Assembly: GCF_004123835.1 (NCBI RefSeq)
Contig: NZ_MZMU01000011.1
Span: forward strand, 124,001-188,000
Length of the DNA stretch: 64,000 nt
Source of the DNA: Rhizobium leguminosarum
Lineage (GTDB): Bacteria; Pseudomonadota; Alphaproteobacteria; Rhizobiales; Rhizobiaceae
Direction: 5' to 3'
A program made the translations under genes and the position numbers. The notes below the pieces were generated by a model. It ran no database searches, was not told the origin of the DNA, and saw nothing but the letters and a program-made list of their open reading frames with translations. Positions 1 through 9,447 of this stretch are shown one piece after another. Positions within the stretch are counted from its first letter, which is position 1, and each line of letters begins with the position of its first letter.

Positions 1-233
1 GCAGGGCCTTGAGCGCCGCTGCCGGCCTTGAGCGGCTCGACAAGCTCGATCCGCGCGACATCGCAAGCTACCAGCCCTACTGGGCGGTGCGTGCTTTTCT
101 CCTGACCCAGACCGGCGATGATACCGCAGCAGCCGATGCCTATATGACAGCGATCGGCCTCAGCGACAGCCCCGCCGTGCGCGATTTTCTTGCCGGCCGA
201 CTAAAGGAAGCGCGGCAGGCGATATCAAGTTAA
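1..233 (+). CDS. ECF-type sigma factor, C-terminal fragment (5' end outside window)
   Basis: The reading frame is open from the first bases of the window (frame starting at base 3) to a TAA at 231-233, so only about the last 76 codons are present. The visible protein has the helical, TPR-like end typical of long ECF sigma factors of the SigJ/DUF6596 type: a segment around YQPYWAVRAFLLTQTGD followed by an A-rich helix ending in FLAGRLKEA. In that family this region follows sigma domains 2 and 4, which would lie upstream of the window. Its stop abuts the stop of the convergent OmpA/MotB-like gene with no gap, so there is no room for a separate terminator. The family assignment comes from this tail alone and is moderate; the promoter specificity cannot be inferred. 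Confidence 0.6.
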   Translation, partial: RALSAAAGLERLDKLDPRDIASYQPYWAVRAFLLTQTGDDTAAADAYMTAIGLSDSPAVRDFLAGRLKEARQAISS

Positions 234-1265
234 TCACTTCTCGGTCAGCTTCAGCTCGATGCGGCGGTTGGTGGAGCGCGCATCCGGCGTGTCGCCCGGG
301 GCGATTGGCTGGAACTCGCCGAAGCCGGCCGCAACCAGCCGGTCGGCCGGCACGCCCTGTGCGATCAGGAACTTGACGACCGAAATCGCACGCGCCGAGG
401 AGAGTTCCCAATTGTCGCGATAGCGGCCCGTTCCGCCAAGCGGCACATTGTCGGTATGGCCGTCGACGCGCAGCACCCAATTGATCTCGGGTGGGATTTC
501 CTTGGCGAGATCGAGAAGGGCGGCGGCGAGCTTCGCCATCTCGGTCTGCCCCTCCGGGTTGAGATCGGCGCCGCCCGAGGGAAACAGCACTTCCGACTGA
601 AAGACGAACCGGTCGCCGACGATGCGGATATTCTCGCGGTCCGAAAGGATCTCGCGCAACCGGCCGAAGAAGTCGGACCGGTAGCGGTTCAGCTCCTGCA
701 CGCGCGCGGCGAGCGCCACGTTGAGGCGGCTGCCGAGATCGGCGATCTTGGTCTGCGAGACCCGGTCTTTCTGCTCCGACGCCTGAAGGGCTGCTTCGAC
801 GGCGGCGATCTGGCTGCGAAGCGCTGCTATCTGCTGGTTCAGCAGTTCGACCTGGCTGAGCGCCCGTTCGCTCACCTGCTTCTGCTCGTCGAGCTCCTGC
901 GTCATCGAGCCGATCCGCTTCTGCGCCGCATCCTGACCGCCCGAACCGGCATTCAGCAGCGCCTGCAGCCGCGAACGGTCGCCTTCGGCACTGGCAAGCG
1001 AGGCCTGCAGATTGGCGACAGAATCCTGGAGATCCTGGTTGCTGCCCTTTTCGAGCGCCAGAAGCTGCGTCAGCTCGTTGATCTGGCTGTTGAGGCGATT
1101 GAGCACCTCATCGCGTCCGGTGATCTCGCGGCTGAGGATGAACTGCCCGACGACGAAGACCGTCAGCAGGAACATGACGGAGATGAGCAGCGTCGACAGC
1201 GCGTCGACGAAGCCTGGCCAATAATCCACCGTGCGTTCGCGGCGCCGGTTGCGGGCAAGAGCCAT
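234..1265 (-). CDS. MotB/OmpA-like peptidoglycan-binding protein with long coiled coil
   Basis: Protein of 343 residues. One membrane helix near the N terminus (about 17-43) begins with DYWPGFVDALSTLLISV. Asp21 sits where MotB-type stators keep their proton-carrying aspartate. A Gln/Glu/Ala-rich predicted coiled coil (about 45-205) follows, then an OmpA-like peptidoglycan-binding domain (about 215-343) with VDGHTDNVPL and a terminal NRRIELKL. It starts 3 nt downstream of the stop of the MotA/ExbB-like gene, so the two are co-transcribed and very probably form one ion-driven complex in the inner membrane that reaches the cell wall. No flagellar gene is near, and the coiled coil is longer than in ordinary MotB, so a flagellar role is not supported. 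The cellular process is unknown. Confidence 0.8.
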   Translation of the reverse strand: MALARNRRRERTVDYWPGFVDALSTLLISVMFLLTVFVVGQFILSREITGRDEVLNRLNSQINELTQLLALEKGSNQDLQDSVANLQASLASAEGDRSRLQALLNAGSGGQDAAQKRIGSMTQELDEQKQVSERALSQVELLNQQIAALRSQIAAVEAALQASEQKDRVSQTKIADLGSRLNVALAARVQELNRYRSDFFGRLREILSDRENIRIVGDRFVFQSEVLFPSGGADLNPEGQTEMAKLAAALLDLAKEIPPEINWVLRVDGHTDNVPLGGTGRYRDNWELSSARAISVVKFLIAQGVPADRLVAAGFGEFQPIAPGDTPDARSTNRRIELKLTEK

Positions 1266-1268
1266 GGC

Positions 1269-2372
1269 TTACTTGCCCTCACTCTTTTCCGACTGGCTGG
1301 CGCGGTCGCGTAAACGCTCGCCCCTCTCGCCTGCACGCTCCTGCACGCCGATGCGTTCGGCAAGCCGGTCGAGCGTGCGGCGCATCGCCTTGGCCTCGTC
1401 CTGCTGTGCCTCGATCCAGTCGCGCAGCATCTGCTGCTCGTTGCGCATGTTCTTGACGAGACCCTGAATACCTTCGGCAAGGCTCGCCATGGCGGCGACG
1501 GAGCGCTGGCTGCCGGCACCACCCTCTTCGGAGACCTTGCGCAGATAATCGGAGAGCGCGCGCATGTCGTCCGAGGAAGCGCCGGAAACGGCCTCGAGAG
1601 CCGGGGCAAGATCGGAGCCGACATCCGTGACCGAGGACAGCCAGTTTTCCAGCTCCATGTAGAAGCGGTTCTGCGCGCGGCCCGCCTGCAGGTCGAGGAA
1701 ACCGAGAATGAGCGAACCGGAAAGGCCGAGCAGCGAGGAGGAGAAGGCCTGGCCCATGCCCGAAAGCGGCGTGGAAAGCCCTTCCTTCAGCGCCGAGAGC
1801 ACGTCTCCGGTGCCGTTCGAGCCGGCATCGAGCGACTGGATGACGATGCTGATCGAACTGATGGTGCCGATGAGGCCCCAGAAGGTGCCGAGCAGGCCGA
1901 GGAAGACCAGGAGGCCGATCAGGTAGCGGGAAACGTCGCGCGATTCGTCGAGGCGGGTGGCGATCGAATCGAGGATCGAGCGCAGCGCCGTCGTCGACAG
2001 CGCCACTGAGGACTTGCGGCTGCCGAGCAGCGCCCGCATTGGCGCAAGCAGCCGCGGATTGCGGTTGACCTTGTCGGCGCTGCCGGCGGCGCGGAACGAA
2101 TTGAACCAGCGCACTTCGGGGCGAAGCGCCAGTACATGGTTGAAAACAAGGATGATTCCGACTGCGAGAACGCCGACAATCAGGCCGTTGAGGCCCGGAT
2201 TATGCATGAAGGCGGTCTGCGTCTGGCGGAAGAGGATGGCGGCGATAAAACCGACGATGACGAGGAAGAGCAGCATCGTCCAGAGGAAGGGCATGGGGCT
2301 CGAAAGCCTGTTGGCATAAGTGCCCGCCGTCTTTTCGGTGGAGCCGATCTCCGCCACATTCACATTTTCCAT
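1269..2372 (-). CDS. MotA/TolQ/ExbB proton channel family protein
   Basis: Protein of 367 residues with four hydrophobic stretches: about 29-48, 63-83, 150-172 and 205-228. The last two, with LLGTFWGLIGTI and GMGQAFSSSLLGLSGSLILG, match the conserved pore helices of the MotA/TolQ/ExbB family. A charged helical tail (about 240-367) would be cytoplasmic. The family forms pentamers around a dimer of a MotB/TolR/ExbD-type subunit and converts proton flow into movement. The partner subunit is encoded 3 nt downstream. The gene starts with ATG about 110 nt downstream of the inositol monophosphatase gene on the same strand, so it may have its own promoter in that gap. There are no TonB or Tol genes nearby. 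Family assignment is confident; process unknown. Confidence 0.8.
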   Translation of the reverse strand: MENVNVAEIGSTEKTAGTYANRLSSPMPFLWTMLLFLVIVGFIAAILFRQTQTAFMHNPGLNGLIVGVLAVGIILVFNHVLALRPEVRWFNSFRAAGSADKVNRNPRLLAPMRALLGSRKSSVALSTTALRSILDSIATRLDESRDVSRYLIGLLVFLGLLGTFWGLIGTISSISIVIQSLDAGSNGTGDVLSALKEGLSTPLSGMGQAFSSSLLGLSGSLILGFLDLQAGRAQNRFYMELENWLSSVTDVGSDLAPALEAVSGASSDDMRALSDYLRKVSEEGGAGSQRSVAAMASLAEGIQGLVKNMRNEQQMLRDWIEAQQDEAKAMRRTLDRLAERIGVQERAGERGERLRDRASQSEKSEGK

Positions 2373-2484
2373 AGGTTACGCAGCCTCCGGATTCCCTGCT
2401 GGCGGAGACTAGAACAACATTGTGCCGAATTGAAGTATGCCGGGGCGAAAACCGTGACTTTACAACAGCCAGATTTTCCTTCGG

Positions 2485-3285
2485 TCACTTGGCGGGAACC
2501 GGCCGCTTGACGACTTCGATCAGCGCCTTGTGGATGATCTCGTTGCCGGCGACGATTGTGCCGCTCTCCAGCATCGTTGCGCCACCGTCCCAGTCGGTGG
2601 CGAAACCGCCGGCTTCGCGGATGAGCAGGATGCCAGCCGCCATGTCCCAGGGCGCAAGCTCCGCTTCCCAGAAACCGTCGAAACGCCCGGCCGCGACATA
2701 GGCAAGATCAAGCGTCGGCGAGCCCAGCCGCCGGATGCCCGCCACTTCGCCCATCACGTGGCGAAGCTCGACCAGGAACTTGCCGTGATTGCGCTTGCCG
2801 AGCGCCGGCACGCCACAGCCGATGACGCAATCCGACAGCGCCCGGCGCGCGGCGACGCGCAGGCGTCGGTCGTTGAGGAAGGCGCCGCCGCCGCGCTCGG
2901 CGGTATAAAGCTCGTCGGTCGCCGGATTGAAGACGACGGCGGCAACGATCTCGCCATTGCGTTCGAGCGCGATCGAGACAGCGAAGGCCGGGATGCCGTG
3001 CAAAAAGTTCGTCGTGCCGTCGAGCGGGTCGACGATCCAGCGATGCGCGCCGTCGGTGCCCTTGATTTCCTCGCTTTCCTCGCCGAGGAAGCCATAGGTC
3101 GGACGCGCCTTGAGCAGCTCTTCCCTGACGATCTTTTCGGCCTTGCGGTCGGCGGTGGAAACGAAATCGCCCGGTCCCTTCACGGAAACCTGCAGGTTCT
3201 GCACTTCGCCGAAATCACGTCCCAGCGACTTTCCTGCCTTGAGGGCAGCCTGAACCATGACATTGAGAAGAGCTGAACGGGCCAT
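2485..3285 (-). CDS. suhB: Inositol monophosphatase family protein
   Basis: Protein of 266 residues, the usual length for the family. The ATG at 3285 is preferred over an upstream in-frame start because AGGA lies at a ribosome-binding distance before it and the protein then begins at the family's normal start. Metal-dependent phosphatase motifs are clear: GEES near residue 69, DPLDGTTNF near 86, and PWDMAAGILLIREAGG near residue 212. These are the Mg2+-binding carboxylates of Li+-sensitive inositol-1-phosphatases. Family members hydrolyse myo-inositol 1-phosphate; bacterial SuhB also affects rRNA transcription, and other members act on other sugar or nucleotide phosphates, so the true substrate is not fixed by sequence. 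It is divergent from the TetR gene. Confidence 0.85.
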   Translation of the reverse strand: MARSALLNVMVQAALKAGKSLGRDFGEVQNLQVSVKGPGDFVSTADRKAEKIVREELLKARPTYGFLGEESEEIKGTDGAHRWIVDPLDGTTNFLHGIPAFAVSIALERNGEIVAAVVFNPATDELYTAERGGGAFLNDRRLRVAARRALSDCVIGCGVPALGKRNHGKFLVELRHVMGEVAGIRRLGSPTLDLAYVAAGRFDGFWEAELAPWDMAAGILLIREAGGFATDWDGGATMLESGTIVAGNEIIHKALIEVVKRPVPAK

Positions 3286-3467
3286 CGGCGCATTTTTCCT
3301 TGGGACTGATACGGGGCGCGCGCGCTGCCAGGGGCGGGAAGTGTCCCTGAACATGCATGACAGGCAGCGCTGCGAAGATTGGCGGCCTCAAGACCACAAA
3401 ATCAGGGAAATTTCAAGGGGAGGCACGCATGGCTGCCCTGCGGCGCCAGAAACCATTAATTTGATTA

Positions 3468-3483
3468 TGGACAGATCAGTCCA
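3468..3483. promoter_or_regulatory. Palindromic operator candidate upstream of TetR gene
   Basis: The sequence TGGACAGATCAGTCCA is an inverted repeat (TGGAC, 6 nt, GTCCA) with partly symmetrical AT-rich flanks, and lies 20 nt before the ATG of the TetR-family gene. A second copy, read in the opposite orientation, matches it at 13 of 16 positions and lies 19 nt before the downstream SDR gene. TetR-family repressors usually bind such palindromes and control their own gene. Autoregulation and control of the SDR gene are inferred, not shown. Confidence 0.6.
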
Positions 3484-3503
3484 ATAAGAGTAGAAGCCTC
3501 GCC

Positions 3504-4082
3504 ATGGCACGACACAAGGAATTCGATCGCGACACCGCCCTTCATGCCGCCATCGGCGTATTTTCCGAGCACGGCTATGAAGGCACGTCGACCGAGGAAT
3601 TGCTGACGGCGATGAAGATCAGCCGGCAAAGCATGTACGACACCTTCGGCGACAAGCGCGGTCTCTATCTGGAATCGCTGAAGCGTTACAATGTGGAGAG
3701 CATCGACAAGATCATCGCCGATCTTCGCCGCGAAGGCCGGCCGATCGAGGCGCTGGAAGGTGCTCTCGTCGCCTTCGCCTCGCGTCCCGCTGCGGAGGCA
3801 CGGCGCGGCTGCCTCGGTGTCAGCGCCATCTGTGAATTCGGCCGCACCGATGCCGAGGTCGCAGCTCTTACCGACAGCGCCGGCCACGCGCTTCACGCGG
3901 CGATCGAGAGCCTTCTCGGTGAGGCTCGCAGGACCGGAGATCTCGCAACAGATATCGATATCGCCGACGCCATTCCGTTTCTCGGCGTTGCCCTGTCGGG
4001 CATGAAAGTCAGTGCCCGAAACGGTGCCCCACCCGCGACGCTTCGCGGTATCGCACGTATGGCAATCAGAAGTCTCCGCTGA
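3504..4082 (+). CDS. TetR/AcrR family transcriptional regulator
   Basis: Protein of 192 residues, the usual TetR size. The N-terminal helix-turn-helix spans about residues 8-55, with the typical pattern ALHAAIGVFSEHGYEGTS, then the recognition helix around ISRQSMYDTFGDK. The rest is a helical ligand-binding domain with no recognisable ligand signature. It has the family layout of a regulator that controls a neighbouring oxidoreductase: the SDR gene follows on the same strand after 73 nt. A palindrome precedes each of the two genes, so the simplest reading is a repressor of itself and of the SDR gene. The inducer is unknown. Confidence 0.88.
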   Translation: MARHKEFDRDTALHAAIGVFSEHGYEGTSTEELLTAMKISRQSMYDTFGDKRGLYLESLKRYNVESIDKIIADLRREGRPIEALEGALVAFASRPAAEARRGCLGVSAICEFGRTDAEVAALTDSAGHALHAAIESLLGEARRTGDLATDIDIADAIPFLGVALSGMKVSARNGAPPATLRGIARMAIRSLR

Positions 4083-4120
4083 CGAGAAAAACTCCGAGCT
4101 GACTTCTCCACGAGTAATTC

Positions 4121-4136
4121 TAGACTGATCGATCCA
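4121..4136. promoter_or_regulatory. Second copy of the TetR-type operator, upstream of SDR gene
   Basis: TAGACTGATCGATCCA lies 19 nt before the SDR start codon. Its reverse complement, TGGATCGATCAGTCTA, agrees with the palindrome ahead of the TetR gene at 13 of 16 positions, including the GATCAGTC core. It is in the short gap between the two genes, so the SDR gene probably has its own regulated promoter rather than relying only on read-through. Confidence 0.6.
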
Positions 4137-4155
4137 AAAATAGAAGGAAATCTGC

Positions 4156-4896
4156 ATGTCTCAACCTCTTTCCACCAAGATCGCCCTCATTACCGGCGGC
4201 GCGCGCGGCATCGGTGCCGCTATCGTCCGAAGGCTCGCCGCTGATGGCGCCGCCGTCGCCTTCACCTATGCCAGCTCAGAGCACAAGGCGAAGGCAATCG
4301 TCGCCGAGCTGGAGGCTGCCGGCGGCAGGGCGCTGGCGATCCGGGCCGACAGTGCCGATACGAAAGCCGTACAGGATGCCGTCGCGCTGACAGCCGAGAC
4401 CTTTGGCGGTCTCGACATTCTCGTCAGCAATGCCGGCATTCTTATCCTCAACCCGCTCGACGACTATTCGCTCGAGGATTTCGATCGCATGTTCGCCGTT
4501 AATGTCCGCGCTGCATTCGTCGGCATCCAGGCAGCGGCACGACACATGAAGGAGGGCGGCCGCGTCATCACCATCGGCAGCGTCACCGCCGATCGCAGCG
4601 GCTTTCCGACCTCCGCGGTCTACAGCATGACGAAGGGCGCGATCGCCTCGATGACCCGCGGCCTCGCCCGCGATCTCGGCCCACGCGGTATCACCGTCAA
4701 CAACATCCAGCCCGGCCCGACGGCGACCGACATGAACCCCAATGAGGACGATCATGAGCGCCTCAAGCCGCTGATGGCGCTTGGCCGCCTGGGTGAGGAC
4801 CGCGAGATCGCCGGCCTCGCCGCCTATCTCGCCAGTGCCGAGGCCGCCTTCGTTACCGGCGCCAGCCTGACGATCGATGGCGGTTATCTCGCCTGA
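4156..4896 (+). CDS. Short-chain dehydrogenase/reductase (SDR) family oxidoreductase
   Basis: Protein of 246 residues, the standard classical SDR length. The NAD(P)-binding glycine motif TGGARGIG is at about 14-21 and NAG follows at about 91-93. The catalytic Ser-Tyr-Lys set is visible as IGSVTADRSGFPTSAVYSMTKG. The C terminus, with FVTGASLTIDGGYL, is the usual SDR end. The closest general relatives are 3-oxoacyl-ACP reductase-like and glucose dehydrogenase-like SDRs, which cannot be separated by eye, so no substrate is assigned. Context (TetR upstream, paired palindromes) suggests an inducible detoxifying or catabolic reductase. The start has AGAAGGAAATC upstream, a good ribosome-binding site. 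Confidence 0.88.
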   Translation: MSQPLSTKIALITGGARGIGAAIVRRLAADGAAVAFTYASSEHKAKAIVAELEAAGGRALAIRADSADTKAVQDAVALTAETFGGLDILVSNAGILILNPLDDYSLEDFDRMFAVNVRAAFVGIQAAARHMKEGGRVITIGSVTADRSGFPTSAVYSMTKGAIASMTRGLARDLGPRGITVNNIQPGPTATDMNPNEDDHERLKPLMALGRLGEDREIAGLAAYLASAEAAFVTGASLTIDGGYLA

Positions 4897-4916
4897 ATGC
4901 AGAACCTAGAGGGCTA

Positions 4917-4952
4917 CAATAAAAGCCGGCGGCATCCTGCGATACCGCCGGC
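4917..4952 (-). terminator. Intrinsic terminator of the chemotaxis operon
   Basis: A perfect 8-bp stem, GCCGGCGG at 4925-4932 pairing with CCGCCGGC at 4945-4952, is followed on the minus strand by TTTTATT. It lies 28 nt beyond the cheB stop codon, so it ends the long minus-strand operon. On the plus strand it may also stop transcription from the SDR gene, but the T-run there is weak. Confidence 0.85.
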
Positions 4953-4979
4953 TTCAATCCGGTCCAGTTCAAACAGGTC

Positions 4980-6077
4980 CTAAAACTTCTGCTGCGTGAT
5001 CAGCACTTCGCGGGCGATCTGGTCGAGCGGCAGGACACGGTCGACGCCGCCCTTGGCGATCGCCTCCTTCGGCATGCCGAAAACAACCGAACTCGCCTCG
5101 TCCTGCGCCACCGTGTAGGCGCCGGCCTGACGCATTTCCAGCATGCCGCGCGCGCCGTCGTCGCCCATGCCGGTCATGATGATCCCCATCGCGTTCGCGC
5201 CGGCCGAGCGCGCCGCCGAGCGGAAGAGCACGTCGACGGAGGGCCGGTGTCGCGACACCAGCGGCCCGGTCTTGACGCTGACATAGTAGCGCGCACCCTG
5301 GCGTTCGAGCAGCATGTGCCTGTCGCCTGGCGCGATCAGCACATGGCCGCGCAACACCGGATCGCCATCGACGGCTTCCTTGACCTCGACCTCGCAGAGC
5401 CCGTTCAGCCGCTTGGCGAAGGCGGCGGTGAATTTCTCCGGCATATGCTGGACGATCACCATGCCAGGCGCATTGGCCGGCAACTCCTCGAGGAACTCAC
5501 GCAGCGCTTCGGTGCCGCCGGTGGAAGCGCCGACGCAGACGACCATCTCCGTCGTCTTCGCCATGGCCCGCCCCGTCGGTGGCGGCAGCATCACATCCGC
5601 CGTCAGCTTCTTGGCCGGCCCCTCCACTGAGGCGGAGCGAATGGTTCCGGCGGCGCGGCGCACGTTGGAAAGCCGTGCATGCGAGGCGCTCTTGACGACT
5701 TCGCGAATGCGCATCGCATCGTCGGAAAGGCTGTCGGCGGCGCCGATCTTCGATTTCAAAATGACGTCGACGGCGCCGGCCTCCAGCGCCTGGAGCAGCG
5801 TTTCCGAACCCGCTTCCGTCAACGACGAACACATCACGACAGGGATCGGCCGCTGCGACATCAGCTTGCGCAGGAAGGTGATGCCATCCATGCGCGGCAT
5901 CTCGACGTCGAGCGTGATGACATCGGGGATCTCCTCCTGCAGCTTCCGCGCCGCCATGAAGGGGTCGGATGCGACCGCCATGATCTCGATATCGGGATCC
6001 TGCTCCAGCACATGGGTCAGCGTCTGGCGGATGCTGGCGGAATCGTCGATGATGAGAACGCGGATTTTCTTAGCCAT
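4980..6077 (-). CDS. cheB: Protein-glutamate methylesterase/glutaminase CheB
   Basis: Protein of 365 residues with the normal two-domain plan. The receiver domain (1-120) has the acidic pair Asp11-Asp12 and phosphoacceptor Asp57 in [11 protein letters not shown]. The methylesterase domain (about 175-360) has the catalytic triad Ser185 (VGASTGGTE), His211 (IVQHMPEKF) and Asp307 ([10 protein letters not shown]). It removes methyl groups from receptor glutamates and deamidates glutamines after phosphorylation by CheA, giving adaptation. It is the last gene of the operon, 61 nt after cheR, with a terminator just behind it. All catalytic residues are present, so it should be active. Confidence 0.95.
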   Translation of the reverse strand: MAKKIRVLIIDDSASIRQTLTHVLEQDPDIEIMAVASDPFMAARKLQEEIPDVITLDVEMPRMDGITFLRKLMSQRPIPVVMCSSLTEAGSETLLQALEAGAVDVILKSKIGAADSLSDDAMRIREVVKSASHARLSNVRRAAGTIRSASVEGPAKKLTADVMLPPPTGRAMAKTTEMVVCVGASTGGTEALREFLEELPANAPGMVIVQHMPEKFTAAFAKRLNGLCEVEVKEAVDGDPVLRGHVLIAPGDRHMLLERQGARYYVSVKTGPLVSRHRPSVDVLFRSAARSAGANAMGIIMTGMGDDGARGMLEMRQAGAYTVAQDEASSVVFGMPKEAIAKGGVDRVLPLDQIAREVLITQQKF

Positions 6078-6138
6078 GAGTGCCCCTAATGCATGCCGTC
6101 CAGAAGTGCGCAGCGGTTTTGGGATGACGCGATGCGCT

Positions 6139-6996
6139 TTAGATACGCTGAAACACCGTATTCGAGACCTGCTTCAACGGCAGATCGAAGCCGGTGATCG
6201 ATTCGGAATGGCCGATAAACATGTAGCCGCCCTTCGCCAGGCAATCACAGAGGCGGTTGAGAACACCGGCCTGAGTCTGCTTGTCGAAGTAGATTAGCAC
6301 GTTGCGGCAGAAGATGACGTGCATCGGCTCGCCGATCGCGTATTTCTCGTCCATCAGGTTCATACGGGCAAAACCGATCTTGCTGCGCAGTTTCGGCGTG
6401 ATGCGCACCTCCCGCCGACCCGGCTGCTTGGCCGTCAGCACGTATTTGCGCTGCAGGTCGCGCGGCACGGGTGCGATCAAGTCTTCCGGATAGATGCCGC
6501 GGCGCGCCGTCTGCAGCACGTCGGTGGAAAGATCGGTCGCCAGCACGGTGTAGGAGACGTCGTTGCGGCCTTCGGCGAATTCCGCCAGCACCATCGCCAT
6601 CGTGTAGGGTTCCGCCCCCGTCGAGCAGGCCGAACTCCAGGTGCGGATGGTCCGCACGCCGCTGTTGGCGATCGCCGGCAACGCCACGCTCTGCAGATAG
6701 TCGAAATGCTTGGCTTCGCGGAAGAAGTCGGTCTTATTCGTCGTCACCACATCGATCAGGTAGACGGTTTCCTGGTCGAGGCCGTCGTGATTGAACAGGA
6801 AGTCGCAATAATCGTCGAATGTCGCGTGGTTGGTTGCGCGAAGGCGGCGCCTCAGCCGCCCTTCGAGCATCGTCAGCTTGGTCGGCGGCATCTTGATGCC
6901 GCTATAATCGTAGATGAACCGGGCAAGCTTGTCGAAGTTGCGCTTGCTGATCCGGTCTCCCGGCAATTGGGTTTCCACCGCTGCTGCCATACTCAT
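6139..6996 (-). CDS. cheR: Chemotaxis protein methyltransferase CheR
   Basis: Protein of 285 residues. The N-terminal helical domain (about 15-75) is followed by the S-adenosylmethionine-binding Rossmann domain with [16 protein letters not shown], a later [20 protein letters not shown] stretch, and the C-terminal [12 protein letters not shown] typical of CheR. It methylates receptor glutamates, opposing CheB. It starts 30 nt downstream of cheW. The three receptors of this operon end in a shared tail unlike the enteric NWETF tether, so how CheR docks on them is open. Confidence 0.95.
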   Translation of the reverse strand: MSMAAAVETQLPGDRISKRNFDKLARFIYDYSGIKMPPTKLTMLEGRLRRRLRATNHATFDDYCDFLFNHDGLDQETVYLIDVVTTNKTDFFREAKHFDYLQSVALPAIANSGVRTIRTWSSACSTGAEPYTMAMVLAEFAEGRNDVSYTVLATDLSTDVLQTARRGIYPEDLIAPVPRDLQRKYVLTAKQPGRREVRITPKLRSKIGFARMNLMDEKYAIGEPMHVIFCRNVLIYFDKQTQAGVLNRLCDCLAKGGYMFIGHSESITGFDLPLKQVSNTVFQRI

Positions 6997-7026
6997 AGAA
7001 TGCAGTACTCCGAGTTGATGCGCGGG

Positions 7027-7509
7027 TCAGGCCGCCGATTGCAGTGCCGAGGCGTCCTCGCGCGACAGCAACCGTGCAAGATCGATGATGACGACGAAAC
7101 CGTTTTCGCGACGAACGACGCCGGCGATATAGTCCGAACGCCAACGCACGCCGATATCAGGCGCCGCCTCGATCTGCTCGCGCCGAAACGGCGTGACCTC
7201 GAAGACGCGGTCGGCAACGAGGCCAAGCGTCAGCAGCCGGCTTTCCATCGGCACGTCGAGGACGAGCACGCGCGTGTGCGGCGTCGGCACGGTCTTCGTC
7301 ATGCCGAGCTTCAGGCGAAGATCTATCGTCGGCACGCCCTGCCCGCGCACATCGCGCAGGCCGAGCAGATAGTCAGGACCATTCGGAATCTTGAAAGCTT
7401 CCGCATAGTCGAGGATTTCCCTTACGACCTCAACCGGCACGGCGAAAATCTCCTCGCCGAGGCTGAAGGTCACGAATTGCGCTTCCAGAGATGTCGTGGC
7501 CATGATCAT
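7027..7509 (-). CDS. cheW: Chemotaxis coupling protein CheW (distal copy)
   Basis: Protein of 160 residues consisting of one CheW domain, with [20 protein letters not shown] at the start and [18 protein letters not shown] in the middle. It links receptors to CheA at the inner face of the membrane. The start codon overlaps the stop of the upstream receptor gene by 4 nt (ATGA), indicating translational coupling; a second in-frame ATG at 7503 is also possible. This is one of two CheW proteins encoded in the operon; the other lies directly after cheA. The two differ clearly in sequence, so they may prefer different receptors. Confidence 0.93.
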   Translation of the reverse strand: MIMATTSLEAQFVTFSLGEEIFAVPVEVVREILDYAEAFKIPNGPDYLLGLRDVRGQGVPTIDLRLKLGMTKTVPTPHTRVLVLDVPMESRLLTLGLVADRVFEVTPFRREQIEAAPDIGVRWRSDYIAGVVRRENGFVVIIDLARLLSREDASALQSAA

Positions 7510-9320
7510 GCGCTTTCCTTGAACTCGGCGTCCCCACTATCGGGACCACCCATCGAGAGATCGAGAGCGAAGCCTTTCGCCCGCGCCTGCTGGCCGGCAA
7601 CGCTGTTGGCAGCCGGCTTCTTGGACATAGGCTTACGGCCGGCGGGAGCCGCGCTGCGGACCGTGACCTTGGCGGCCGGCACGCGATGCTGGCGATTGCT
7701 TGCCGTATCGACCTTGAAGAAGGCAATCGAGGCTTGCAGTTCTTCCGCTTGGGTCGCGAGCTCTTCCGAGGTCGCAGACATCTGCTCGGAAGCGCCGGCA
7801 TTCTGTTGCGTCACCTTGTCGAGCTGTTGGATCGCTTCGTTGATCTGCGAAGCGCCGACATCCTGTTCGCGGCAGGCCGCGCTGATCTCGGAAACCAGTT
7901 CCGCCGTCTTGCGGATATCGGGCACCAGCCGCCCGAGCATGTCGCCGGCTTCCTGAGCCGCTTTGACCGTATCGCCCGACATCGAGCTGATTTCGGCAGC
8001 CGCCGACTGGCTGCGTTCGGCAAGCTTGCGCACTTCCGAGGCGACGACCGCAAAACCCTTGCCGTGCTCGCCCGCACGAGCGGCTTCGACGGCGGCGTTG
8101 AGGGCCAGCAGATCGGTCTGGCGGGCGATCTCCTGGACGATGCCAATCTTCTCGGCGATGGTCCGCATCGCCTGTACGGCGCGTGTCACCGCGTCACCGC
8201 TGGCTTCCGCATCCTTGGCCGACTGCCGGGCGATCTTTTCCGTCTGGGCAGCGTTATCGGCGTTCTGCTTGATGTTGGCGGCCATCTCTTCCATCGAAGC
8301 GGAAGCCTCTTCGGCCGACGCAGCCTGTTCGGTGGCGCCTTGCGACACTTGCTCGGAGCTCGAGGACAGTTCCTGGCTGCCGGCCGAAACATTTTCTGCG
8401 GCTGCGACCGCGTCGGAGACGACGCCACGCAGACGCTCGACCATCTGTTCGAGCGCAATGCCGAGCATGTCCTTCTCCGAAAGCGGCTTCGGAGAAACCG
8501 TCAGATCGCCGTTCGAGATCTCGTTGGCGATCGTCGCAGTGCTGCGTAGGTTGGCCGTCATCCGGCTCATCGAATGGACGAGATCGCGGATTTCGTCGTT
8601 GCTCTTGTGCTCGATGTTCTGTTCGAGGTCGCCGATGCTAACGGCATCGGCAAGATTGACGGCGCGCTTCAGGCCGCGCGAGATATTGAGCAGGATCCAG
8701 ATCGCGGCCGCCGACGAGACGATGATCAGGCCGATCGTCATCATGACCAGCAGATTGCGCGAGTGCGCATACTGGTCGTTGGTGGCGGCGTCGGTTTCGG
8801 CGACGTTGCCGGTCACCGTGTCGTTCAGTTTGGTGAGAATCCCGAGCAGTTGGGTCGTCACCTGCTGACCTTCGCCCATCGAAATGACGCCGGCCTGGGC
8901 GTTGGATTCGGTGGTGTTCTGCTTGGCGAGATCGGCGACACGATCCTGCAGCGCCGTCCATTTGCCGTAGAGTTCGCCGAATTGTGCCATGCCGGACTTG
9001 ATCTCCGGATCGTCCGAGGCGGCAAGGCGACCCTGGAGCGTCTTGATGAGCTCTCGCTGCTGCGAGATCTCTTCGACATAGCCGGTGATCTTGTCGGTGT
9101 CGGTATTGATGATCGCATCCTTTTCAGCGCGAATGGAACGCATCACGGCATCGGAAAGATCGCTGGAATCACGCAAGTTGGCGACCGGACCGGCGACCAT
9201 GATCGAGATCTCGTTGTTCAGCGACGAGAGATTATAGATCGAAAGACCGGCCATCGCACAGGTCAGGAGAACGATGAAACCGAACACTAGGCTCAGTTTG
9301 AATTTGATTGTGAAGCGCAT
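7506..9320 (-). CDS. Methyl-accepting chemotaxis protein with two HAMP-like segments
   Basis: Protein of 604 residues. The N-terminal membrane helix (about 10-30) and second helix (about 190-212) flank a roughly 160-residue periplasmic helical-bundle sensor. A HAMP domain with [20 protein letters not shown] follows, then a second HAMP-like stretch with [18 protein letters not shown], then a signalling domain with the tip [20 protein letters not shown]. The signalling half is almost identical to that of the next two receptor genes, while the sensors differ. A basic Ala-rich linker leads to a C-terminal tail beginning [18 protein letters not shown] precedes the ATG as ribosome-binding site. It is the third of three tandem receptor genes in transcription order; the ligand is unknown. 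Confidence 0.93.
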   Translation of the reverse strand: MRFTIKFKLSLVFGFIVLLTCAMAGLSIYNLSSLNNEISIMVAGPVANLRDSSDLSDAVMRSIRAEKDAIINTDTDKITGYVEEISQQRELIKTLQGRLAASDDPEIKSGMAQFGELYGKWTALQDRVADLAKQNTTESNAQAGVISMGEGQQVTTQLLGILTKLNDTVTGNVAETDAATNDQYAHSRNLLVMMTIGLIIVSSAAAIWILLNISRGLKRAVNLADAVSIGDLEQNIEHKSNDEIRDLVHSMSRMTANLRSTATIANEISNGDLTVSPKPLSEKDMLGIALEQMVERLRGVVSDAVAAAENVSAGSQELSSSSEQVSQGATEQAASAEEASASMEEMAANIKQNADNAAQTEKIARQSAKDAEASGDAVTRAVQAMRTIAEKIGIVQEIARQTDLLALNAAVEAARAGEHGKGFAVVASEVRKLAERSQSAAAEISSMSGDTVKAAQEAGDMLGRLVPDIRKTAELVSEISAACREQDVGASQINEAIQQLDKVTQQNAGASEQMSATSEELATQAEELQASIAFFKVDTASNRQHRVPAAKVTVRSAAPAGRKPMSKKPAANSVAGQQARAKGFALDLSMGGPDSGDAEFKESA

Positions 9321-9447
9321 TTCAAACCCCCGTTAGTAGCGCGGCGGATATTCCGCCAGATCGCACATCGTGCCGTCGTAAAAACGCTTCATGCGTCACC
9401 AGCGGAGCCGGCATGACCAAGTGCGTCCATGCACCGGTTCAATCAAG

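Noticed and set aside
234..2372. Zorya-type phage defence (ZorA/ZorB are MotA- and MotB-like)
   Set aside because: No ZorC, ZorD or ZorE-type helicase/nuclease gene adjoins the pair; the next genes are a phosphatase and an ECF sigma factor, so the layout fits a general envelope complex.
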